Assembly (NCBI GenBank): GCA_045628925.1
Contig: JAZQQF010000087.1
Location: forward strand, 1 to 13,929
DNA from: UBA1774 sp045628925
GTDB lineage: Bacteria; Bacillota; Clostridia; Oscillospirales; Oscillospiraceae
Direction: 5' to 3'
DNA: 13,929 nucleotides
Shown here: positions 13,000-13,929 of the stretch, one piece after another
Position numbering within the stretch: the stretch's first letter is position 1
Layout of the letters: each line of letters begins with the position of its first letter
Notes under the pieces: generated by a model
The model's database searches: none
Told to the model about the DNA's origin: nothing
The model's input: only the letters and a program-made list of their open reading frames with translations
Position numbers and translations under genes: made by a program

Positions 13000-13929
13000 T
13001 TACTCGACGACGTTGACCGTCACGTTGGAGTAAGCCTGATTGAAGTTCGCCTCGTAGTCGGCGTCGATCACGATCTTGCCGGCAACGACGTCCGCGAACA
13101 TGGCCTCGTACTCGGCCACGGTGAAGGTGCTGAAGCGCCAGGACGCTTCGGCGGTGGGCAGACCGGTATCGCCGTCAGCCGCGCCGAGGGTCACGCAGGT
13201 GCCGCCCACGCTGGCCCATTCGCCGGCGTAGAGCTTGGCAGCGATCTGCTGCACGGAAACAGCCAGTTCCTTCATGGCGGAGGTGATAACGGTGTCGGAG
13301 TCGCCGGACTGGTCCACGTCCACGCCCACGACGTAGCCGTCGTTGGCGCCGGCAGCCGCGAAGATGGAGTCGCAGATGGTGCCGCCGCAGGCGAAGATGA
13401 CTTCGGTGCCGTTCACGTACCAGCCGTTGGCCAGGGTCTGCAGCTCAGAGGAGGGAGAGTAGGAAGCGCCATACAGCCAGGTGTAGTTCACATCGACCTG
13501 AACGCCCAGCTCGGCAGCCGCCGCATTGGCGCCCTGCACGAAGCCGTAGCCGTAACGGCAGCAGGCCGGGTTGGTGCCGCCGCCGCCGCCGCAGAAGCCC
13601 AGCTTGGTGAAGCCGTCCTTCACGACCGCGTAACCGGCAAAGTAGCCGCACTGCTCTTCCTGATAGCAGACAGCCGCCACGTTGTCAAGGCCGAGGCTCC
13701 AGCCGTCGATGAACAGGAAGTTGGTTTCGGGATAGTTGGTCGCAGCCTTTTCCAGAGCGGCAGCCTGCAGGAAGCCCGGGCAGACGACCAGCTCGGCGCC
13801 GGCTTCGGCGGCCGCAGCCATGGCGTCGTAACGGTCGTCGTCGGTGGCGGCGGAGCCGTTGGCGGGCTGGTAGTACTTATAGGACTTGCCGTTGTTGGCA
13901 GCATAGAGCTTGACGCCGTTCCAGGTGCC
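13000..13929 (-). CDS. BMP-family substrate-binding protein of a nucleoside ABC transporter, N-terminus missing
   Basis: The last 309 residues of a BMP/PnrA-type extracytoplasmic binding protein; the frame runs off the window, so the signal peptide and lipobox Cys are not seen. Family landmarks are ELVVCPGF (about 46-53), FIDG (73-76), the characteristic QEEQCGYFAGYA (90-101), VIFACGGT (177-184), VGVDVDQSGDSD (201-212) and TSAMKEL (216-222), the last two lining the ligand pocket in relatives. In the cell it should be lipid-anchored outside the membrane and pass nucleosides to the permeases encoded downstream. It has nine Cys in the visible part (50, 88, 94, 113, 123, 124, 181, 186, 245), which is odd for such a protein. 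ATG 13819-13821 is internal. A strong terminator separates it from the rest of the operon. Ligand identity rests on family membership and on the co-located uridine kinase. Confidence 0.92.
   Translation of the reverse strand, partial: GTWNGVKLYAANNGKSYKYYQPANGSAATDDDRYDAMAAAAEAGAELVVCPGFLQAAALEKAATNYPETNFLFIDGWSLGLDNVAAVCYQEEQCGYFAGYAVVKDGFTKLGFCGGGGGTNPACCRYGYGFVQGANAAAAELGVQVDVNYTWLYGASYSPSSELQTLANGWYVNGTEVIFACGGTICDSIFAAAGANDGYVVGVDVDQSGDSDTVITSAMKELAVSVQQIAAKLYAGEWASVGGTCVTLGAADGDTGLPTAEASWRFSTFTVAEYEAMFADVVAGKIVIDADYEANFNQAYSNVTVNVVE

Overview
The window is GC-rich, chromosomal-looking DNA from an anaerobic, probably gut-dwelling member of the Clostridia; an Oscillospiraceae-type organism is my best guess. 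The reasons are strong GGAGG ribosome binding sites, sigma-A promoters with 17-bp spacers, U-tailed hairpin terminators, a BMP-family nucleoside transporter typical of Firmicutes, and an iron-type alcohol dehydrogenase beside a nitroreductase. The taxonomic call is inference. I see no insertion sequence, phage gene, CRISPR array or integration scar, and the gene-to-gene layout is tidy.

Left part (1-4513): the C-terminal end of an alpha/beta hydrolase runs in on the + strand and stops at a terminator. It faces a serine beta-lactamase-like hydrolase on the - strand. A compact divergent promoter region (about 1930-2032) drives that hydrolase to the left. To the right it drives a two-gene operon: an unusual P-loop kinase followed by a GH13 subfamily 18-type phosphorylase. 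This pair is the least ordinary part of the window and reads like a disaccharide phosphorolysis plus acceptor phosphorylation module.

Middle part (4485-8101), all on the - strand: a secreted subtilisin-like protease, then a tRNA-Ala(GGC) with its own strong promoter, UP-like element and UUCG-capped terminator, then a nitroreductase plus iron-dependent alcohol dehydrogenase operon with its own promoter and terminator. The longest protein-free stretch (5899-6277) is filled by the tRNA unit and terminators.

Right part (8068-13929), all on the - strand: a nucleoside uptake and salvage locus. In transcription order it holds a BMP-family substrate-binding protein (5' end outside the window), a strong terminator, a small acidic protein of 88 residues, a fresh promoter, the double ABC ATPase, two membrane permeases and uridine kinase. 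The last four genes overlap each other by 4 to 13 bases, so import and phosphorylation of nucleosides appear to be co-transcribed. The binding protein forms a separate upstream transcriptional block that can be expressed at a different level.

I did not find an obviously novel defence, mobile or regulatory system. The kinase/GH13_18 pair, the cysteine-rich binding protein and the 88-residue protein inside the transporter locus are the points I would examine first.
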